NCBI RefSeq assembly: GCF_001514195.1
Contig: NZ_KQ948735.1
Span: forward strand, 547,413-611,412
DNA: 64,000 nt
Direction: 5' to 3'
DNA from: Streptomyces griseorubiginosus
GTDB lineage: Bacteria > Actinomycetota > Actinomycetes > Streptomycetales > Streptomycetaceae
Each line of letters starts with the position of its first letter. The first letter of the stretch is position 1. The translations under genes and the position numbers were made by a program. The notes beneath the pieces are model-generated. The model saw only the letters and a list, made by a program, of their open reading frames with translations. It was not told where the DNA came from and searched no databases. Of the stretch, positions 16,738 to 25,567 are shown one piece after another.

Positions 16738-18284
16738 CGCGTTACCTCTTTGTCCTTCGTCATCTGGCGCATCAGCACTTCCTGCGTGGCCTCGGCGCGC
16801 GGGACCTCACCCGTGAGCCGTCCGGCGGCCATGGTGTAGATGCGGTCGCACATGCCGAGCAGCTCCGGCAGCTCGGAGGAGATGAAGACGACCGCCTTGC
16901 CCTCGGCGGCCAGCTGGTCGATGACCGTGTAGATCTCGTACTTGGCGCCCACGTCGATACCGCGGGTGGGCTCGTCCAGGATCAGCACCTCGGGACCCGC
17001 GAAGATCCACTTGCTGAGGACGACCTTCTGCTGGTTGCCGCCGGACAGCCTGCCGACCGTCTCGAAGACCGTCGGCGCCTTGATGTTCATGGACTTGCGG
17101 AACCGCTCGGAGACCTTGCGCTCCTCGTGCTCGTCGACGACACCGCGCTTGGCCACCTTGTGCAGGGCGGTCAGCGAGATGTTCCGGTTGATGTCGTCGA
17201 TGAGGTTGAGGCCGTAGTGCTTGCGGTCCTCCGTGACATAGGCGATGCCGTGCCCGACCGCCTCGGAGACGGTCTTGGTACGGATCTCCTTGCCGTCCTT
17301 GAAGACCTGGCCGCCCGCGTGCCGGCCGTAGGCGCGCCCGAACACGCTCATCGCGAGCTCGGTGCGCCCCGCGCCCATCAGGCCCGCGATACCGACGATC
17401 TCGCCGCGGCGCACATGGATCGACACGTCGTCGACCACCTTGCGCTGCTGGTCGATCGGGTGGTGGACGGTCCAGTTGCGGATCTCGAGCGCCGGGGCCG
17501 CGTCCACCTCGCCCTCGTACGGCGTGCGGTCGGGGAAGCGGTGGTCCAGGTCGCGGCCCACCATGCCCGAGATGATCCGGTCCTCGGTGGTCTCCGGGGC
17601 CTTCACGTCCAGGGTCTCGATCGACTTCCCGTCGCGGATGATCGTCACCGAGTCGGCGACCCGGCGGATCTCGTTGAGCTTGTGGGAGATGATGATCGAG
17701 GTGATGCCCTGCTTCTTCAACTCCAGTATGAGATCCAGGAGTTTGCCGCTGTCCTCGTCGTTCAGCGCCGCGGTCGGCTCGTCGAGGATGAGCAGCTTCA
17801 CCTTCTTGGAGAGCGCCTTGGCGATCTCCACCAGCTGCTGCTTGCCCACGCCGATGTCGGCGATCCGGGTCTCCGGGTGGTCGCTCAGACCCACCCGGCG
17901 CAGCAGCTCGGTGGCGTGCTTCAGCGTCTCGTTCCAGTTGATGAACCCGCCCGAGGCGTGTTCGTTGCCGAGGAAGATGTTCTCCGCGATCGACAGGAAC
18001 GGCACCAGGGCCAGTTCCTGATGGATGATCACAATGCCGTGCTGCTCGCTCGCCCGGATGTCCTTGAACGAGACGACCTCTCCCTCGAAGAGGATGTCGC
18101 CCTCGTACGTGCCGTGCGGATGGACGCCGGAGAGCACCTTCATCAAGGTGGACTTCCCGGCGCCGTTCTCACCGCAGATGGCATGGACCTCGCCCTGACG
18201 GACGGTCAGAGTGACGTCCGACAGCGCTTTGACGCCGGGAAAGGTCTTGACGATCGAGCGCATTTCCAGGACGGGTCCCGCCAT
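16734..18284 (-). CDS. Sugar ABC transporter ATPase, GguA/XylG type
   Basis: 516 residues from ATG 18284 (GAAAGG ahead of it). Two fused nucleotide-binding domains: first Walker [10 protein letters not shown] near residue 35 with Walker [12 protein letters not shown], second half with the degenerate P-loop [11 protein letters not shown] and an intact signature [14 protein letters not shown] followed by [12 protein letters not shown]. This is the CUT2-family arrangement. It overlaps the permease by 4 bp and follows the binding-protein gene by 50 bp. Together they import a monosaccharide; GguA-like sequence suggests xylose, arabinose, galactose or glucose rather than ribose. Confidence 0.93.
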   Translation of the reverse strand: MAGPVLEMRSIVKTFPGVKALSDVTLTVRQGEVHAICGENGAGKSTLMKVLSGVHPHGTYEGDILFEGEVVSFKDIRASEQHGIVIIHQELALVPFLSIAENIFLGNEHASGGFINWNETLKHATELLRRVGLSDHPETRIADIGVGKQQLVEIAKALSKKVKLLILDEPTAALNDEDSGKLLDLILELKKQGITSIIISHKLNEIRRVADSVTIIRDGKSIETLDVKAPETTEDRIISGMVGRDLDHRFPDRTPYEGEVDAAPALEIRNWTVHHPIDQQRKVVDDVSIHVRRGEIVGIAGLMGAGRTELAMSVFGRAYGRHAGGQVFKDGKEIRTKTVSEAVGHGIAYVTEDRKHYGLNLIDDINRNISLTALHKVAKRGVVDEHEERKVSERFRKSMNIKAPTVFETVGRLSGGNQQKVVLSKWIFAGPEVLILDEPTRGIDVGAKYEIYTVIDQLAAEGKAVVFISSELPELLGMCDRIYTMAAGRLTGEVPRAEATQEVLMRQMTKDKEVTR

Positions 18285-18334
18285 GGTCGTGCCTTTCAAT
18301 CAGGGGGGATGGGGCCGACAGGGAGCCGGCTCGG

Positions 18335-19441
18335 CTAGTTGAGCTCGCTCGCCTTGTAGTAGCCCGTGTCGACCAGTTCCTTGGTGTAGTTGGTCTTGTC
18401 GACGCTCACCGGCTGGAGCAGGTAGGCCGGGACGACCTTGGTGCCGTTGTCGTAGGTCTTGGTGTCGTTGACCTCGGGCTTCTTGCCGTTGAGGACGTCG
18501 TCCACCATCGTCGAGGCGACCTCGGCGAGCTTGCGGGTGTCCTTGTAGACGGTCTGCGTCTGCTGGCCCGCGATGATCGACTTCACCGAGGCGAGCTCGG
18601 CGTCCTGGCCGGTGATGACCGGGATCGGCTTGCTGCCCTTGCCGTAGCCGTCCGACTTCAGGGCGGCGAGGATGCCGATGGAGATGCCGTCGTACGGCGA
18701 CAGGACCGCGTCGACCTTGCCGCTGGTGTAGGTCGAGGTGAGGATGTCCTCCATGCGCTTCTGGGCGGTGGCGCCGTCCCAGCGCAGCGTGGTGACCTGG
18801 GTGAGCTTGGTCTGGCCGGACTTGACCACGAGCTTCTTGCTGTCGATGTACGGCTGGAGCACGCTCATCGCGCCACCGAAGAAGTACTTGGTGTTGTTGT
18901 CGTCGTTGGAGCCGGCGAACAGCTCGATGTTGAAGGGGCCCTTGCCGCTCTTGAGGCCGAGCTTGTCGACGATGTAATTGGCCTGGAGCTCACCGACCTT
19001 GGTGTTGTCGAACGACGCGTAGTAGTCGACGTTCGGCGTGCCGAGGATCAGACGGTCGTAGGCGATGACCGGGATCTTGGCGTCCTTGGCCTGCTGGAGC
19101 ACGTTGTTGAGCGACTTGTTGTCGATGGCCGCGACGATCAGGCCCTTGACGCCCTGCGTGATCAGGTTCTCGATCTGCGATACCTGCTGGTCGGGGTCGT
19201 CCTCGCCGTAGACCAGCTTGGTCTTGTAGCCCTTGGCCTGGAGGTTCTTGACGACGTTGTTGCCGTCGGCGATCCAGCGCTCGGAGGACTTGGTCGGCAT
19301 CGCGATGCCGATGGTGCCTCCCTTGGCGCTGCCGCTCGACTCCTTGCTGCCGCCCTCGCTGTTCTGGCCGCAGGCGGAGAGGGTCAGGGCGAGGGAGGCG
19401 GCGCCGGCTATGGCGGTGAGTGCGGCACGACGAGTACGCAT
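18335..19441 (-). CDS. Sugar-binding lipoprotein, ChvE/XylF type
   Basis: 368 residues. Lipoprotein signal with lipobox LSAC at about residues 21-24. The periplasmic-binding-protein I fold follows: [19 protein letters not shown] at the start of the mature domain, [24 protein letters not shown] and the hinge region [16 protein letters not shown]. Ligand-binding residues resemble ChvE, which binds several aldoses. It is the first gene of the operon; a ribosome site AAGGAAG lies a few nt before the ATG. The next gene upstream ends at 19583 with a terminator, so the promoter must lie within 19442-19552 or inside the end of that gene. Confidence 0.92.
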   Translation of the reverse strand: MRTRRAALTAIAGAASLALTLSACGQNSEGGSKESSGSAKGGTIGIAMPTKSSERWIADGNNVVKNLQAKGYKTKLVYGEDDPDQQVSQIENLITQGVKGLIVAAIDNKSLNNVLQQAKDAKIPVIAYDRLILGTPNVDYYASFDNTKVGELQANYIVDKLGLKSGKGPFNIELFAGSNDDNNTKYFFGGAMSVLQPYIDSKKLVVKSGQTKLTQVTTLRWDGATAQKRMEDILTSTYTSGKVDAVLSPYDGISIGILAALKSDGYGKGSKPIPVITGQDAELASVKSIIAGQQTQTVYKDTRKLAEVASTMVDDVLNGKKPEVNDTKTYDNGTKVVPAYLLQPVSVDKTNYTKELVDTGYYKASELN

Positions 19442-19552
19442 TGATCATCTTCCTTGATGTCGGGACTGGCTCGGTCTGGTGGTTCGGGGTTCCGGCAGGT
19501 GGTGCAGGGTCCGACCGAGGGAGAGGCGTGTGGGATTCTGTGGGACTACGTC

Positions 19553-19582
19553 CGGTTCTGTGAAGGGGCTTCGCCAGAACCG
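19553..19582 (-). terminator. Terminator of the U32-like gene
   Basis: CGGTTCTG (19553-19560) and CAGAACCG (19575-19582) are perfect arms around a 14-nt loop that contains a smaller GAAG/CTTC stem. It begins immediately after the TAA at 19583-19585 on the minus strand, separating that gene from the ChvE-type operon. Confidence 0.7.
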
Positions 19583-20554
19583 TTATGAGGGTGTGTCGAA
19601 ACGCTTCAGCACCCCCGGCGTTCGTGAACCGAGCGGCGCCATGTCGCCGTCCGCTCCGTGCCGGGCGAGCAGATCGAGAGCGAGCCGGCCCCGGCGGACC
19701 CGTTCCCGGGCCGTACTGAGGGCGAGATCGCGCAGATGGTGGCCGTACGGGTAGATCCCGGGGGCCTTGGACAGGCCGAACTTGAGGTACAGCGGTGCGC
19801 CGCGCCGGATCAGTTCGGCGACCTCGTACATCCGCACATATCCGCCGAGGTCGTCGGGTGCCTCGATGTACATGTCCATGGGGGCGGCCGACACCCGCCG
19901 GATCTCGGTGAGGTGATCGAGCGTCAGATCGCTGGGCACGTTGATGGAGTCGGCGCCCAGGTTCTCGTAGACCGCGAACGCCGCCGGGTTCACCGGCCCG
20001 ACGAGCGCGCTCAGCTTCAGGGTGGTGTCGTCCGGGATGAGACCGGCGGTGCGTGCCCGGTGCAGCGTCCAGAGCACGCCCTCGTCGGCCACGAGCAGGC
20101 ACTTGACGCCCAACTCCGTTGCCCGGACGGCGTCTTCGACACAGCCCGCCACGGCGTCGTGCCCGCGCGCCCGCATGCCCCCGCCGCGCGAGTCGCTGCG
20201 CACCGAGCCGCCGATGTCCCAGGTGCCGCGCGGACCGGTGAACAGGCAGAGCTCGATGTCCCGTTCGCTCGTCCCCTCGACCATCTCGGTGATCTCGGCG
20301 TCCGTCAGCATCCACACACCGCTGCCCTGACTGATCCGGTGGATGGGCACGTCGAGCCGCGAGGCCTCCTTCAGGACGACGGCCAGCGCCTCCGGGCCCT
20401 CGCACGAGGGGATCTCGGTACGCCAGCGGCCGCCGCCGGGGAACGAGTGCGGTGAGGCGTCCGCGGGATCCGGGGCGGGCGCGCCGAGGCCGAGCGCGGT
20501 GAGCGCCGGCTCACCGGGTCTGCGGGCCTCCGGGGCGGAAGCGTCGGTCGTCAC
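19583..20554 (-). CDS. U32-peptidase-like TIM-barrel protein
   Basis: 323 residues from GTG 20554, with GAAGGA 7 nt ahead; a longer frame to 20605 lacks one. A TIM-barrel-like pattern of U32-family annotations is visible: PIHRISQGSGVWML, ELCLFTGPRGTWDIGG, VKCLLVADEGVLWTLH, INVPSDLTLDHLTEIR, MDMYIEAPDDLGGYVR and PLYLKFGLSKAPGIYPYGHHL. The cysteine-bearing motif of proteolytic U32 members is not evident, so proteolysis is doubtful; an isomerase, aldolase or lyase acting on a sugar acid is as likely. Its leader holds one of three 16-bp boxes shared with the dehydratase and YtfQ-type operons, tying it to that regulon. Confidence 0.55.
   Translation of the reverse strand: MTTDASAPEARRPGEPALTALGLGAPAPDPADASPHSFPGGGRWRTEIPSCEGPEALAVVLKEASRLDVPIHRISQGSGVWMLTDAEITEMVEGTSERDIELCLFTGPRGTWDIGGSVRSDSRGGGMRARGHDAVAGCVEDAVRATELGVKCLLVADEGVLWTLHRARTAGLIPDDTTLKLSALVGPVNPAAFAVYENLGADSINVPSDLTLDHLTEIRRVSAAPMDMYIEAPDDLGGYVRMYEVAELIRRGAPLYLKFGLSKAPGIYPYGHHLRDLALSTARERVRRGRLALDLLARHGADGDMAPLGSRTPGVLKRFDTPS
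19594..19611. promoter_or_regulatory. LacI-type operator candidate upstream of the ChvE-type operon
   Basis: TGTCGAAACGCTTCAGCA is a near-palindrome with the CGAAACGCTTC core typical of LacI/GalR-family operators. It sits inside the last codons of the U32-like gene, about 155 bp before the binding-protein start, so it may be an upstream operator or coincidence in coding sequence. Confidence 0.3.
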
Positions 20555-20568
20555 GTGCTGTCCTTCGT

Positions 20569-20584
20569 GTTCGATATCTCGGAC
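20569..20584. promoter_or_regulatory. 16-bp box A (shared palindromic element)
   Basis: GTTCGATATCTCGGAC, 14 nt upstream of the U32-like gene's GTG. Same consensus (GWTCGRKATYTCGRAY) as the boxes at 22849 and 24329. A bound protein here would block the ribosome-site region or transcription, implying repression. Confidence 0.6.
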
Positions 20585-20661
20585 AAGGTTCGCGGCTCGG
20601 ATCATGCGGGTTTGGGGTACGTCGGTACGGGATGGTCAGGTCACCCCGTACCGACGTACGT

Positions 20662-21666
20662 CTAGGGGCGGAGCAGCACCTTTCCGACCGTCGGATCACC
20701 GGATCCGACCAGCTCGATCGCCTCCGGGAAGGCGTGCAACGGCAGTTCGTGCGTGATCAGCGGCAGCGGGTCGAACACGCCGGCGGCGAAGAGCCGCACC
20801 GCGTGCGCCCAGGCGGACGGCGGGGCCCCGAACACGGCGTGCACCTCCAGTTGCCGTACGACCAGGTCCGCCGGGTCGAGACCCGGCGCGCCCGGCGCCG
20901 GGATCCCCGTCAGGACCAGGCGTCCGCCGCGCCGGAGCAGGGAGGTCGCCGTGCGTGCGGCGGAGGTGGACCCGGCGGTCTCGACGACCATGTCGAAGTC
21001 GCCGGGGAGTTCCTGGTTCCGGGTGCGGAAGTCGTCGGCGCCGAAGGCCTTCGAGAGCTCTGCCCGGTCCGGCCGGGTGCCCACCATGAGCAGCTCGGCG
21101 GGCGAACTCGCCTTCAGGAACTGAACGGCGAACATCCCGAGCGTTCCGGCCCCCACGACGGCCACCCGCTCGCCGGGCACCGGCTTCAATTTGAGCAGGG
21201 CGGCCGCGACACAGGCGGCCGGCTCCAGGAGGGCCGCGGCGGTGAGATCGGCGTTGTCGGCCAGGACATGGAGCAGACGCGCGGGCAGCGTGAGGGTGGG
21301 GGCCATCGCACCCGGCTGGGTGAACCCGGTCTCCTCGTACCCCGCGGTGCACAACGTTGTCTCGCCCGCGTGACAGCGCGCGCACACCTGGCAGTTGCGG
21401 AAGCCCTCCCCGACGACCTTGCGGCCGACGAGAGTCGACGGCACCCCCGCACCGACCGCCTCGACCGTCCCGGACCACTCATGGCCGGGGATCAGCGGGT
21501 AACGGACGTACCCCTCGGGCCGGTTGCCCTGGTACACCTCGCGGTCGCTGCCGCAGATCCCCACGGCGTGGACGCGCACCAGCGCCTCCCCGGCCGTGGG
21601 CTCACGAGGCGTGTGCTCCTCCAGCCGGTGCTCGCCGGGCGCCTCGACGACGACCTGACAGCTCAC
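20662..21666 (-). CDS. Zinc-dependent medium-chain dehydrogenase (polyol/sugar type)
   Basis: 334 residues. Start GTG 21666 overlaps the upstream stop (GTGA). Catalytic-zinc residues are in GICGSDREVYQG and PGHEWSGTVE; the structural-zinc cysteines lie in NCQVCARCHAGETTLC; the nucleotide-binding Rossmann motif is VVGAGTLGMFAVQFL. This set matches threonine/sorbitol/galactitol-type dehydrogenases. Coupled to the dehydratase gene, it may oxidise an aldose or its product (for example galactose, fucose or arabinose to the lactone/acid) before dehydration. Exact substrate unknown. Confidence 0.85.
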   Translation of the reverse strand: MSCQVVVEAPGEHRLEEHTPREPTAGEALVRVHAVGICGSDREVYQGNRPEGYVRYPLIPGHEWSGTVEAVGAGVPSTLVGRKVVGEGFRNCQVCARCHAGETTLCTAGYEETGFTQPGAMAPTLTLPARLLHVLADNADLTAAALLEPAACVAAALLKLKPVPGERVAVVGAGTLGMFAVQFLKASSPAELLMVGTRPDRAELSKAFGADDFRTRNQELPGDFDMVVETAGSTSAARTATSLLRRGGRLVLTGIPAPGAPGLDPADLVVRQLEVHAVFGAPPSAWAHAVRLFAAGVFDPLPLITHELPLHAFPEAIELVGSGDPTVGKVLLRP

Positions 21667-22820
21667 TGGGTGCCCTTCGGCCTGCGCTGCTCCCAGCCCT
21701 CGGCCCACAGGTCGAAACGCGCCTGCTGCTGCGGGAACTCGGCGGCCGCGTCCACGTCCAGCTCGACACCGAGACCGGGGGCGTCGGAGAGGTGGAAGTA
21801 GCCGTCCACGACCTGCGGGGCGCCCTTGACGACCTTCTTGATCTCCGCGTCGGCGAAGTCGTTGAAGTGCTCCAGGATCTTGAAGTTCGGTGTGGTGAAG
21901 CCGACTTGGAGGGAGGCGGCGGTCAGCACCGAGCCGCCGACGTTGTGCGGGGCGATCAGCATGTAGTGGGTCTCGGCGGTGGCGGCCAGCTTCCTGGTCT
22001 CCCAGATGCCGCCGAGGTGGCCGACGTCGGGCTGGATGATGTCCACGGCCTGGCTCTCGAAGAGCTCACGGAACTCGATGCGGTCGTGGATCCGCTCACC
22101 GGTGGCCACCGGGATGTCGACCTTGGCGGCGACCTTCTCCAGCGCCTTCAGGTTCTCCGGCGGAACGGGCTCCTCCAGCCAGGCCGGCTTGAACGGGGCG
22201 AGGTCCTTGGCCAGCCGGACCGCGGTGGACGGCGAGAACCGGCCGTGCATCTCCAGCATCAGCTCGGCGTCCGGGCCGATGGCGTCCCGCACGGCCTCGA
22301 TCAGGGAGACGGCGTACAGGCTCTGCTCGTGGTCCAGCTCGAAGTGGCCGGTGCCGAAGGGGTCGATCTTGAGCGCCTTGTACCCGCGCTCCATCACACC
22401 GAGGGCGGCCTTGTGGTACGCCTCGGGCGTGCGCTCCGTCGTGTACCAGCCGTTGGCGTACGCCTTGACCTTGTCGGTGACCTTTCCGCCCAGAAGCTGC
22501 CAGACCGGCACGCCGAGGGCCTTGCCCTTGATGTCCCAGCAGGCCATCTCGATCACGGCGATCCCGGACATCACGATCTCGCCGGCCCGGCCGAAGTCGC
22601 CGTACTTCATCCTCTTGACGAGGTCCTCGACAGCGAACGGGTCGGAGCCGAGAATGTGGTTGCGCTCGGCCTCCCTCAGGTAGCCGATCAGCGCGTCGGT
22701 GCGGCCCAGCATCCGGGTCTCACCGACGCCGGTGACGCCTTCGTCCGTGTGCACCTGGACGTACGTGAGGTTGCGCCATGGCGTTCCGACCACATGCGTA
22801 CTGAGTCCCGTGATACGCAC
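21663..22820 (-). CDS. Galactonate dehydratase-family enolase-superfamily enzyme
   Basis: 385 residues from GTG 22820: AGGGAG lies 8 nt upstream, whereas the alternative GTG at 22829 would overlap it. The mandelate racemase/enolase barrel shows YKALKIDPFG, metal and catalytic residues in LMLEMHGRFS, WLEEPVPPEN and VATGERIH, then IIQPDVGHLGG and the general-base His in APHNVGGS. This is the pattern of sugar-acid dehydratases close to DgoD, giving a 2-keto-3-deoxy acid. The first metal ligand is Glu rather than the Asp of E. coli DgoD as I align it, so the substrate may be another aldonate. Cotranscribed with the dehydrogenase. No KDG kinase or aldolase gene is in the window. Confidence 0.8.
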   Translation of the reverse strand: MRITGLSTHVVGTPWRNLTYVQVHTDEGVTGVGETRMLGRTDALIGYLREAERNHILGSDPFAVEDLVKRMKYGDFGRAGEIVMSGIAVIEMACWDIKGKALGVPVWQLLGGKVTDKVKAYANGWYTTERTPEAYHKAALGVMERGYKALKIDPFGTGHFELDHEQSLYAVSLIEAVRDAIGPDAELMLEMHGRFSPSTAVRLAKDLAPFKPAWLEEPVPPENLKALEKVAAKVDIPVATGERIHDRIEFRELFESQAVDIIQPDVGHLGGIWETRKLAATAETHYMLIAPHNVGGSVLTAASLQVGFTTPNFKILEHFNDFADAEIKKVVKGAPQVVDGYFHLSDAPGLGVELDVDAAAEFPQQQARFDLWAEGWEQRRPKGTQ

Positions 22821-22848
22821 GTCAGCCACTCCCTAAGACTTTCGGCCC

Positions 22849-22864
22849 GTTCGAGATTTCGGAT
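22849..22864. promoter_or_regulatory. 16-bp box B (shared palindromic element)
   Basis: GTTCGAGATTTCGGAT, 28 nt upstream of the dehydratase GTG. Matches boxes at 20569 and 24329; a further half-site follows at 22868. Probably an operator for the dehydratase-dehydrogenase operon. Confidence 0.6.
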
Positions 22865-23049
22865 CATGTTCGAAATGCTGGCTCGACGGTAAGGACGGTG
22901 TAGGCGGAGTGTCAATGCTCCGGCCGGGTCGAACGTCCCACATGACCGATGCTACGGCCGTGCGACACCTGCCCGCCCTGGGGGCGTCGTGCGTCGGTCG
23001 CGTTACGCAACCGTGACGACTTCCGGCCGCAGCCCCCTTGACCGCCATG

Positions 23050-23069
23050 AATTGTTAGCGCTCACAATA
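23050..23069. promoter_or_regulatory. Near-ideal lac operator upstream of the LacI-family gene
   Basis: AATTGTTAGCGCTCACAATA differs from the symmetric E. coli lac operator (AATTGTGAGCGCTCACAATT) at only two of 20 positions. It lies 180 bp before the LacI-family start and between that gene and the divergent dehydratase operon. The regulator's recognition helix (VSHQTVSRVL) keeps the Gln and Arg that contact this half-site in LacI. Confidence 0.75.
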
Positions 23070-23249
23070 ACCTCCGCATTCAACGAGCAATGGCCGAGGG
23101 GGGTTGAGCGTCGTGTCGGCAGTGCTCCAACTGGCTTCACCAGCAGCTCACTTGGAAATGTCCGGAATTTCGACGTGACCTCGACCGCGCGCCCACGTCC
23201 GTCCACACCGCAGGCCTTGACGGCCGACGACCACCAGGGAGGTGCGACC

Positions 23250-24293
23250 ATGCGGCACTTGCAGCTCCGGCCGCCCACCATGGCGGACGTGGCCCGGGTG
23301 GCAGGGGTGTCCCACCAGACCGTCTCCCGCGTCCTCGCGGATCACCCCAACGTGCGCAAGGAGACCCGCGCCAAGGTCCTGCGGGCGATCGAGGAGATGG
23401 GCTACCGCCGCAACTCCTCCGCACGGGCCCTGGTCACCCGACGCACCCGGACGCTGGGGGTGGTCGCGTCCAACACCACCCTCTACGGCCCGGCCAGCAC
23501 GCTGTTCGCGCTCGAGGAGGCGGCGCGGGCCGAGGGGTACACCGTCTCGACGGTCAATCTGCGCAAGCTGGTCGTGGACACGCTCTCCGAAGCCCTGGAC
23601 CACCTCGGCGAGGGCGGAGTGGAAGGTGTGATCGTCCTCGCCCCGCAGCGGTCGGCCGCCGAGGCCCTGGCCGAACTCCGGCGCCCCTACCCGGTGGTGG
23701 CCGTCGGGACCGGGTCCGGCGCGCAGATCCCCAGCGTCAACGTGGACCAGCACCTGGGCGCCCGGCTCGCCACCGGTCACCTGCTGGCCGCCGGCCATGC
23801 GACGGTCTGGCATCTCGCCGGGCCCGAGGACTGGCAGGAGGCGGTCGACCGGACCGTCGGCTGGCGGACCGCACTCGAAGCGGCGGGCATCGAGCCGCCG
23901 GCCCCGCTCCAGGGCGACTGGAGTCCGCTGTCGGGCTACCGGGCGGGCCAGGAACTGGCCGGCTGGGTGGGCCGCGGGCTGACCGCCGTCTTCGTCGCCA
24001 ACGACCAGATGGCGCTGGGGGTGTTGCGGGCCCTGCGGGAAGCGGGGGTGCGCACTCCCCAGGACGTCGCGGTGGTCGGCTTCGACGACATCCCGGAGTC
24101 GGAGTTCTTCGCTCCTCCGCTGACCACCGTCCGGCAGGATTTCGCGGAGGTCGGCAAGCGGAGCATCTCCCTGCTGCTGGACCTGATCGAGGGCCGGTCT
24201 CCCTCCGGTGTCGAGGGGGTCCAGATCGAACCCCAACTCGTCGTCCGCGCCAGTACGTTCCCGCACTCGCCCCAGCCGGGGGACCCCGGCTGA
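23250..24293 (+). CDS. LacI/GalR-family transcriptional repressor
   Basis: 347 residues from ATG 23250 with GGGAGG 7 nt upstream. N-terminal HTH: TMADVARVAGVSHQTVSRVLADHPNV, with a hinge helix region (NSSARALVTRR) and then a periplasmic-binding-like effector domain (TLGVVASNT to VVGFDDIPESEFFAPPLTTVRQD). The recognition helix differs from E. coli LacI only at Tyr17 to His among the three base-contacting positions. It stands between the dehydratase operon and the YtfQ-type transporter and probably represses one or both, and itself, through the lac-like operator. The inducer is likely the transported sugar or derived sugar acid. Confidence 0.92.
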   Translation: MRHLQLRPPTMADVARVAGVSHQTVSRVLADHPNVRKETRAKVLRAIEEMGYRRNSSARALVTRRTRTLGVVASNTTLYGPASTLFALEEAARAEGYTVSTVNLRKLVVDTLSEALDHLGEGGVEGVIVLAPQRSAAEALAELRRPYPVVAVGTGSGAQIPSVNVDQHLGARLATGHLLAAGHATVWHLAGPEDWQEAVDRTVGWRTALEAAGIEPPAPLQGDWSPLSGYRAGQELAGWVGRGLTAVFVANDQMALGVLRALREAGVRTPQDVAVVGFDDIPESEFFAPPLTTVRQDFAEVGKRSISLLLDLIEGRSPSGVEGVQIEPQLVVRASTFPHSPQPGDPG

Positions 24294-24328
24294 CACGGCA
24301 CCAGCCGATCCCATTCGCACATCAGTGT

Positions 24329-24344
24329 GATCGGTATTTCGAAT
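24329..24344. promoter_or_regulatory. 16-bp box C (shared palindromic element)
   Basis: GATCGGTATTTCGAAT, about 104 nt before the YtfQ-type gene, aligned with boxes A and B. It is followed by ATGATC, also found beside box B. Confidence 0.55.
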
Positions 24345-24447
24345 GATGATCGACGGGGTGGACAAGACGCAGCGTCCGCCCCTCGCACCAGGGTCCGTCG
24401 AGGACCGACGGTCCGATCCCGGGCCGACTCTTCAAAGGAGAAGAAAC

Positions 24448-25452
24448 ATGCTCAACAGGAGAAACTTCCTCACCGCGGCGGTCGGCGTGGCGGCGGCGGG
24501 CGGCCTGGCGGCCTGCGCCAAGGAGGACAAGAGCTCCACCGGCACCTCGTCCGGCGGCAGCAAGGCGATCACCCTCGGCTTCTCCCAGGTCGGCTCCGAG
24601 AGCGGCTGGCGCAGCGCCAACACCACCTCGGTGAAGGAGGCCGCCAAGGAGGCCGGGTTCAACCTGAAGTTCTCCGACGCCCAGCAGAAGCAGGAGAACC
24701 AGATCTCCGCCATCCGCAGCTACATCGCGCAGAAGGTGGACGTCATCGCCTTCTCCCCGGTGGTCGTCACCGGCTGGGACGCGGTGCTCAAGGAGGCCAA
24801 GGCGGCGAAGATCCCGGTGGTCCTCACCGACCGGTCCGTGGAGACCTCCGACGACTCCCTGTACGTCACCCTGGTCGGCTCCGACTTCACTGACGAGGGC
24901 CGCCGCGCCGGCAAGATCCTGGAGAAGGTGCTGGCCAAGGCCGGCGTCAAGGGCCCGGTGAAGATCGCCCAGCTGGAGGGCACCACCGGCGCCGCCCCGG
25001 CGATCGAGCGCGCCAAGGGCTTCAAGGAGGTCATGGACGCCGACCACAAGGGCGACTGGAAGATCGTCGTCAGCCAGACCGGTGACTTCACGCGTGCGGG
25101 CGGCAAGCAGGTCATGGCGGCCTTCCTCCAGTCCAACCCGGACATCAACGTCCTCTTCGCGCACAACGACGACATGGCCATCGGCGCCATCCAGTCCATC
25201 GAGGCCGCCGGCAAGAAGCCCGGCAAGGACATCCTCATCGTCTCGATCGACGGTGTGAAGGACGGCTTCATCGCGATGTCCGAGGGCAAGATCAACGCCA
25301 TCGTCGAGTGCAACCCCCTGCTCGGCCCCCAGCTGATGGAGGTCGTGAAGACGGTCCACGACGGCGGCTCGGTCGAGCGCTGGATCAAGACCAAGGAGGG
25401 CGACTTCATGCAGGACCAGGCCAAGGCCGCGCTCCCCACCCGTAAGTACTGA
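24448..25452 (+). CDS. YtfQ-like sugar-binding lipoprotein
   Basis: 334 residues from ATG 24448 with AAAGGAGAA close upstream. N-terminal RRNFLTAAVGVAAAGGLAAC is a lipoprotein signal with a twin-arginine start. The mature protein is a type I periplasmic-binding fold similar to the galactofuranose-binding YtfQ: LGFSQVGSESGWRSANT, then VDVIAFSPVVVTGWD, LTDRSVETSDDSLYVTLVGSDF and FAHNDDMAIGAIQSIEAAG. It should deliver a furanose-form sugar (galactofuranose, arabinofuranose or similar) to the permeases downstream. First gene of the four-gene ytfQRT/yjfF-type operon. Confidence 0.9.
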   Translation: MLNRRNFLTAAVGVAAAGGLAACAKEDKSSTGTSSGGSKAITLGFSQVGSESGWRSANTTSVKEAAKEAGFNLKFSDAQQKQENQISAIRSYIAQKVDVIAFSPVVVTGWDAVLKEAKAAKIPVVLTDRSVETSDDSLYVTLVGSDFTDEGRRAGKILEKVLAKAGVKGPVKIAQLEGTTGAAPAIERAKGFKEVMDADHKGDWKIVVSQTGDFTRAGGKQVMAAFLQSNPDINVLFAHNDDMAIGAIQSIEAAGKKPGKDILIVSIDGVKDGFIAMSEGKINAIVECNPLLGPQLMEVVKTVHDGGSVERWIKTKEGDFMQDQAKAALPTRKY

Positions 25453-25567
25453 CCGACCGCACCCACCGGCGGGGAGCCAGGGGCCGGCCGAGAACACTCT
25501 CGGTCCGGCGGGCTCCCTGCGGGCCCGGCCCGCAGTGGGCCTGAGCCGATTCACGAGGAGCGCTGCC

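Larger units (their letters stand above)
22821..23249. other. 429-bp divergent intergenic region (dehydratase / lacI-type gene)
   Basis: No gene fits here. The left end carries 16-bp box B and a second half-site GTTCGAAAT (22868-22877); the right half carries a near-ideal lac operator at 23050-23069. The local base composition around 23050-23100 is AT-richer than the flanks, consistent with a promoter for the regulator. Confidence 0.6.

Noticed and set aside
19583..20554. Active U32 collagenase-type peptidase
   Set aside because: The cysteine-bearing signature of proteolytic U32 members is not visible; only the barrel-like pattern remains.
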